A stretch of 64,000 nt of DNA from Selaginella tamariscina (lineage: Eukaryota; Streptophyta; Lycopodiopsida; Selaginellales; Selaginellaceae), in assembly GCA_003024785.1 (NCBI GenBank), contig PUQB01000335.1, positions 173,480 to 237,479 on the forward strand. Direction: 5' to 3'. Of this stretch, positions 59,226 through 64,000 are shown one piece after another. Position 1 is the first letter of the stretch. Each line of letters opens with the position of its first letter. Position numbers and translations under genes: made by a program. The notes below the pieces were generated by a model, which saw only the letters and a list, made by a program, of their open reading frames with translations, did no database searches and was not told where the DNA came from.

Positions 59226-60240
59226 GCTAACCGAGAATATTAAGTTAAAAGTATATTTAAACGGGATAAATCCCTAACAGAATATATTGTAATCCTAATG
59301 CATTCCTAAATCCCTAAATTCTAAAATTTAAGAGAGAATGTAAGAGAGTGAATCTTTATAAATATATCTAAATTTGTTTATAATACTTACTTGTAAACAG
59401 CACTGAAGGCGCCGTGCTTTCCTATAAACAATAGCGCACCCAATTTAATGTCGCTCAGCTGATCACTAAAAGAAAAAAGAAAATCTGAAGAGTGAAAATG
59501 AAGAAACCCTTGCCGGAGAAAGAACCAGATCTGAATTTGAGTGGGAAATTAAATGTATTTTCAAATTTACATGTCAGACTGATAATACTTATGTCAGAAA
59601 TTCAAAATTTTTGAAATAACAGAAAAGAAAATTTAAGATGAGTTGAAACAAATAACCGACAGTCTGACATATATACTCTCCAATTCCAATGAGTGTTTTA
59701 AAATTGCATTTAATGTCATTCAAGTGCTTCAAGCTGTTTAATATTACGAAATTTTTAATTATTCTACATTCTTAATATTCAAGTATATATTATTAAGTTT
59801 ATATTATATATATATATATACACTAATACAATAAATAAATTGATATATTATGTATCATTTAAAATATATTTATTATTATTATTTTTTAATTACTCGAGTA
59901 ATTAATTTACATTTCCTACTATTAATGGGATATTCTTTGTTATTTTCTTAATATTCAAAGAATATTCCAATATTAAACATGATTATCATAATTAAATTAG
60001 TCTTATTCTTAATTATCTCAGTAATTATTCTACATTTGTATATATTAATGGGATTTTCTCAATTAATTTGTTATTATTTCAAGAATATTCTAGTGTTAAA
60101 CCTTATTATCAATATTAAATTAATATATATTAAAAACTATATATGGCTATATATTAGATAAAATCATATATTATTATGTATAATTTAAAATATGTTCATA
60201 GTGTGTATATTAATATTATTTTCTTAATTATTCGATGTTT
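59226..60240. other. AT-rich leader block of unit 4
   Basis: Matches 17450-18410, including GAAGGCGCCGTGCTTTCC (about 59405) and about one copy of the 300-bp AT repeat. No gene is seen. Confidence 0.6.
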
Positions 60241-61165
60241 GTTTTGCACATATTATATATAAACACAATCATAAATTTATATATACATGTGCACACGCAT
60301 TAGAAGCACTTACAGAGACACATATGCACACACATGCACATTGCCCTAAACCAAACTTGAGAAATTATATGTTGCTTCATTTCATCATGTTCAACGCATG
60401 TATGATCTATATGTACTCAGTGTGTGTGTATGTAACACATTGAATTTACACATGTAATATATATGTATGTCTGTGTGTATACACGTGTGTATGTATATAT
60501 GTGTACTAATATAATATGCAATGTGTACGATTTTCATTTGTTAACACTCTTCTCTTCTCTCATACATACACAGTGTCACCATGCATAATCCCTTCTCTCA
60601 TACATACACACCATGCATGATCATGATCCATAATATGTAGCCTGTCTCTTCTCTCATACATACACACCATGCATGATCCATAATATGTACTGATGTTACA
60701 ATATTATGTAATATGTATAATGTATATCTGTGTATAACACTCACTCCTCTCATACATAAACACCATGCATGATCCATCCTAACCCTAAACCCTAAACCCT
60801 ACATTGAATTTACACATGTAATATGTATGTATGTATGTGTGTATACACGTGTGTATGTATATGTGTGTACTAATATATCCAATGTGTATGAATTTAATTT
60901 GTTAACACTCTCACTCTTCTCTCATACATACACACCATGCATGATCCATGTAAATATGTACTGTCTCTCTTCTTTAAACATACACACCATGCATGATCCA
61001 TAATATGTATTGTCACTCTTCTCTCATACATACACACCATACATGATCCTGTACTCTGTCTCTCTAATATTAATATGTACTAATATATGTGTCTATGTGT
61101 ATAATACTATGTGTGTATATATGTATCGCTGCACGTGAAACTTTAACACTCTCATGGACACACAT
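60241..61165. repeat. Minisatellite of unit 4 with telomere-type motif
   Basis: Repeats with ACCATGCATGATCCATAATA, and about three CCCTAAA copies at 60779-60803. It matches 18410-19385. Confidence 0.85.
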
Positions 61166-61169
61166 GCAC

Positions 61170-61345
61170 ACGCTGATAATATAATGAAAGAATATTCGTT
61201 TAGGGCGAATCTATAGTTTATTCTTTTTAGGGTTTAAGTATATTCTTAGAAGGAATATTCGATTAGGGTTAATATATATTCTATTCCTTTTAGGGTTTAA
61301 GTATATTCCTAGGTTTGTAAGGCGGCGGCGGCGGCGGCGTGGAAA
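61170..61345 (+). repeat. TTTAGGG-like motifs and GGC triplets, unit 4
   Basis: TTTAGGGTTTAAGTATATTC is followed by six GGC triplets near 61320-61340. It is the best triplet run among the copies. Confidence 0.75.
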
Positions 61346-61349
61346 TCTC

Positions 61350-62068
61350 CTTCTCTCTCTCACACAGGTGAGATCTCTCTCTCTCTCTCTCTCACACGCA
61401 CACTCCTCTGAGTTTATTTATTTATTTTATATTCACATATATATTTATATGTGTGTGTATCTTAATAATATAATTTAAATCTCTATCTCTCGCACACACA
61501 CGCACACTCGTATACATATATACACACACACAATATATATAATATATATATATAATATATATATATATCCTTCTCTCTCTCTCTTCTCTATAGATCTCTA
61601 TCTCTCGCACACATGCACACTCGTATACATATACACACAGATATATATATATATATATATTCTATTTATTTATCTATATATATGTGTGTGTGTGTGTATC
61701 TGTATAATTTATTGATTTGTTAATTGTATCTCTTGCACACACACGCACACTCCTGTATATATATATATGTGTGTGTGTATGTTTGTTTATCTGTATGATT
61801 TTATTTGTTTCACACATGCATACACACGATATACATATACACACACATATATATACCTATGTATACATACATATATTATGTGTACCAGTATCTGTATAAT
61901 TTTATTCATTTATCTATCTCTTGCACACACACGCGTATATACATATACATATACATATAATGTGTGTGTGTGTATCTGTATAATTTTATCTGATTTGACT
62001 ATTTTCTAGCACACACACACACACTCTTCTACACACACATATACATATATATATCTGTGTGTGTGTGT
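61350..62068. repeat. Microsatellite block of unit 4
   Basis: CT, CA, TG and TA runs with the same landmarks as 19560-20450 but fewer copies. Confidence 0.85.
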
Positions 62069-62069
62069 G

Positions 62070-63150
62070 TAGCGGCGGGATTAACCCGCTACTATATGGT
62101 GAGATGTGTTAGCGGCGGGATTAATCCCGCCGCTATATAATTAGCCACTCGGCGGCGGATTAATCCCGCCACTATTTTAGGCTCGAGTGAAGGGCCTGGG
62201 CGGCAGAATTAATCCCTCCGCTTATAATTAGCCACTCGGTGGTGGGATTAATCCCACCGCTCATTCGTTACCCTCATGACGGCGGGATTAATCCCGCCGT
62301 CATTTCAGGCCCGAGTGAAGGGCCTGGGCGGCAGGATAATCCCTCCGCCTACGCATGCCCTGCGCGGAATTGGGCGGATTAATCCCACCGCCTACACATG
62401 CCTACGCGGAATCGGGCGGATTTATCCCGTCGCCATTGGCCCGCCTGAAGGGCCTAGGCGGCGGGATTAATCTCGCCGGATTCCGCACAGGGCATTGGCG
62501 TCCGGCGGGATTAATCCCGCTCGATTCTGCGCAGGGCATTCGCGTCCAGCGGGATTAATCCCGCCGCCTAGGGCCCAAGTGAAGGGCTGGGGCAGCGGGA
62601 TTAATTCCGCTGCCCTGGGCGAAATCGGGCGGGATTAATCCCGCCGCCAAAGGCCTGCTAAAGGGCCTAGGCGGCGGGATTAATCCTGCCGATTTCGAGC
62701 AGGGAATTGGGCGTCCGGCGGATTAATCCCGCCGCATAGGAACCGAGTGAAAGCCCTGGGTGGCGGGATTAATCCCGCCGAGCCTTCAATGCCTGTTGGA
62801 GGAATGAATCCCGCCACCCTTCCTTTTTTTCTCCATTGGTGAGTCAGATCAATCCCAAACGTTTCTGTCTGAGACGTAAAAGGTTTACAACATACCAATG
62901 GAGAGAACGGGGAAGGGTGAGGAAATTCATTTAACCATCCCTTACATGGTGGGCGAGATTAATCCCGCCTTCTTTCTGGAGTGACTGAAGGGGTGCCAAA
63001 TAAATCCTGCCCAGTTCTCTCTGAGACCGAGAAGGGTGGCAAGATTAATTCCGCACTCCCGTTCAAGGCCTCTAGAAAGGTGGCGAGATTAATCCCGCCC
63101 ACTCTTTCAGGAGGCATTGAAGGGGTGGCGAGATTAATCCGCCGCACCTT
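62070..63150. repeat. B-side palindrome array of unit 4
   Basis: More than twenty palindrome copies, perfect to degenerate, with B-side spacers (GGCCTGCCTGAAGGGCCTAG-like, GAAGGGCCTGGGCGG). As in unit 2, copies toward the B1 side (after about 62800) are mostly GGCGAGATTAATCCCGCC or worse. Confidence 0.9.
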
Positions 63151-63255
63151 CCATTGTGATATATATGTGTATATATATATAAGTTGCATATCTCATTTAT
63201 TTACTTTTATCATCTATCATAATATTTCGAATAAAAGCTAGGAAAACTATGTAAA

Positions 63256-63339
63256 ACTGTCCAGAGCTCACATTTGTGGTGGTTTAAAACGAAATGTTAT
63301 CTTTCCTTTGAACTAGCATAAAGATGAGCTTTGGACAGT
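63256..63339 (+). promoter_or_regulatory. Inverted repeat upstream of B1, unit 4
   Basis: Left arm ACTGTCCAGAGCTCACATTT from 63256, right arm ATGAGCTTTGGACAGT to 63339, with two to three mismatches. Confidence 0.7.
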
Positions 63340-63481
63340 TAATTCCGTCTACTTCTCTCTGTGTATTATTTTTGTATATTCGGGTTTATACAAGTGTGTG
63401 TGCGTTTTTATATGATTTGTATTCATAGTGTATTATTTTGCAGAAGGACGATTTAATTAAACAAGGAGATCGAGTCATTAA

Positions 63482-64000
63482 TAGGAGTCGTCGTCAAATT
63501 CTGGGTAAGAATTAAAATAAACTCTGTTACTCGGATATGTGCTTGAACTAATCATTTTGTATTCAGATGTGGAATTGAGGTGACATTGAAGACGAGAGCA
63601 GGAGAAAGATGGGCAGGGGGATTCTAGAATCAACTTGGCCATATTTCAAACTAAACGGGAAGCGCATTGGAACAATCATGGTTGCTGTCAAACTAACCTC
63701 TGTCACATCGCATGGACAAGCAAAACAATGGAAAGTGGGTGTGCTAGTCAAGCATCCGAAAGCAGCTGTGAACCCAGATTGAACGATGCTCGACACATAT
63801 GCCTCGTTCCATCCAATATCACGTTCGGATCCAGAGGTCGCCAGTTACAACATTAATTCGGGTGGTTTTGTCGACTTGTGGATAATGACGTTCACGTGTT
63901 CACTAATGATGTTGACCTTGGAGTTCTTCTTCAACTCAATGGAAAGCCCATCTATGGAGGGGATCCATCTGGATGTCTACTTCGAAGATCTTCAGACTCA
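63482..64000 (+). pseudogene. Gene B1 of unit 4, 5' part
   Basis: The exon 1 region lacks the start codon (TTAATAGGAGTCGTC where unit 3 has ATGGAGTCGTC). Intron 1 is about 63505-63566. Exon 2 continues with WPYFKLNGKRIGTIMVAVKL and QAKQWKVGVLVKHPK, with small losses near 63606 and 63765. The gene runs off the window. Confidence 0.65.

Larger units (their letters stand above)
54616..64000 (+). mobile_element. Unit 4: giant element, left 9.4 kb, cut by window end
   Basis: The left end is TGCAAGTTGTAACTAAAATG at 54616. Same order and orientation as unit 2: A (minus), array, AT block, minisatellite, microsatellite, array, hairpin, start of B1. The right end lies outside the window. Confidence 0.75.

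Overview
The window looks like nuclear DNA of a land plant. It is AT-rich and spliceosomal (very short GT..AG introns). It carries TTTAGGG/CCCTAAA telomere-type motifs and plant-style LTR retroelements, one with a chromodomain. I cannot name the species; the gene content made me think of a seed-free plant, but that is only an impression. I found no intact host gene. Almost everything is mobile-element DNA.

The main content is one large repeated element, here called a 'unit', present in four copies plus fragments. Its most complete copy is unit 2 (13533-26555, 13,023 bp). Both ends carry an inverted terminal sequence beginning TGCA(A/C/T)GTTGTAACTAAA. The order inside is: gene A (DUF7869-type protein, reading out to the left end); an array of the perfect 18-bp palindrome GGCGGGATTAATCCCGCC; an AT-rich block; a minisatellite with telomere-like motifs; TG/TA microsatellites; a second palindrome array; a hairpin; gene B1 (ParB-like plus DNA-methyltransferase-like protein); and gene B2 (FCP1/HAD-like phosphatase), reading out to the right end. 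So A and B1-B2 are divergent, and each has a palindrome array upstream.

Layout: 1-752 retroelement fragment; 753-13229 unit 1, rearranged (A truncated, A-side array lost, B2 joined to a fragment of A); 13230-13532 and 26556-27446 two halves of an older unit in reverse orientation, split by unit 2; 27447-27581 LTR fragment; 27582-47188 unit 3, inverted relative to unit 2 and itself interrupted by a non-autonomous LTR retroelement (36046-41708) and a second LTR-like insertion (42134-43479); 47189-54615 retroelement debris including a protease fragment, a chromovirus integrase/chromodomain end with its LTR, and a fragment of gene A next to a 31-bp-arm hairpin; 54616-64000 unit 4, cut off by the window edge. 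Units 2 and 3 form an inverted pair with arms of about 13 kb around a 1,026-bp spacer.

All copies of A, B1 and B2 carry frameshifts, stops or deletions, so they are annotated as pseudogenes. Read across copies, they suggest a giant DNA transposon that carried a candidate transposase-like protein (A), a putative DNA-modifying protein (B1) and a captured phosphatase (B2). The transposon interpretation, the ParB/methyltransferase reading of B1 and the role of the palindromes are inferences. The terminal inverted repeats, palindrome arrays, gene order and HAD motifs are visible directly.
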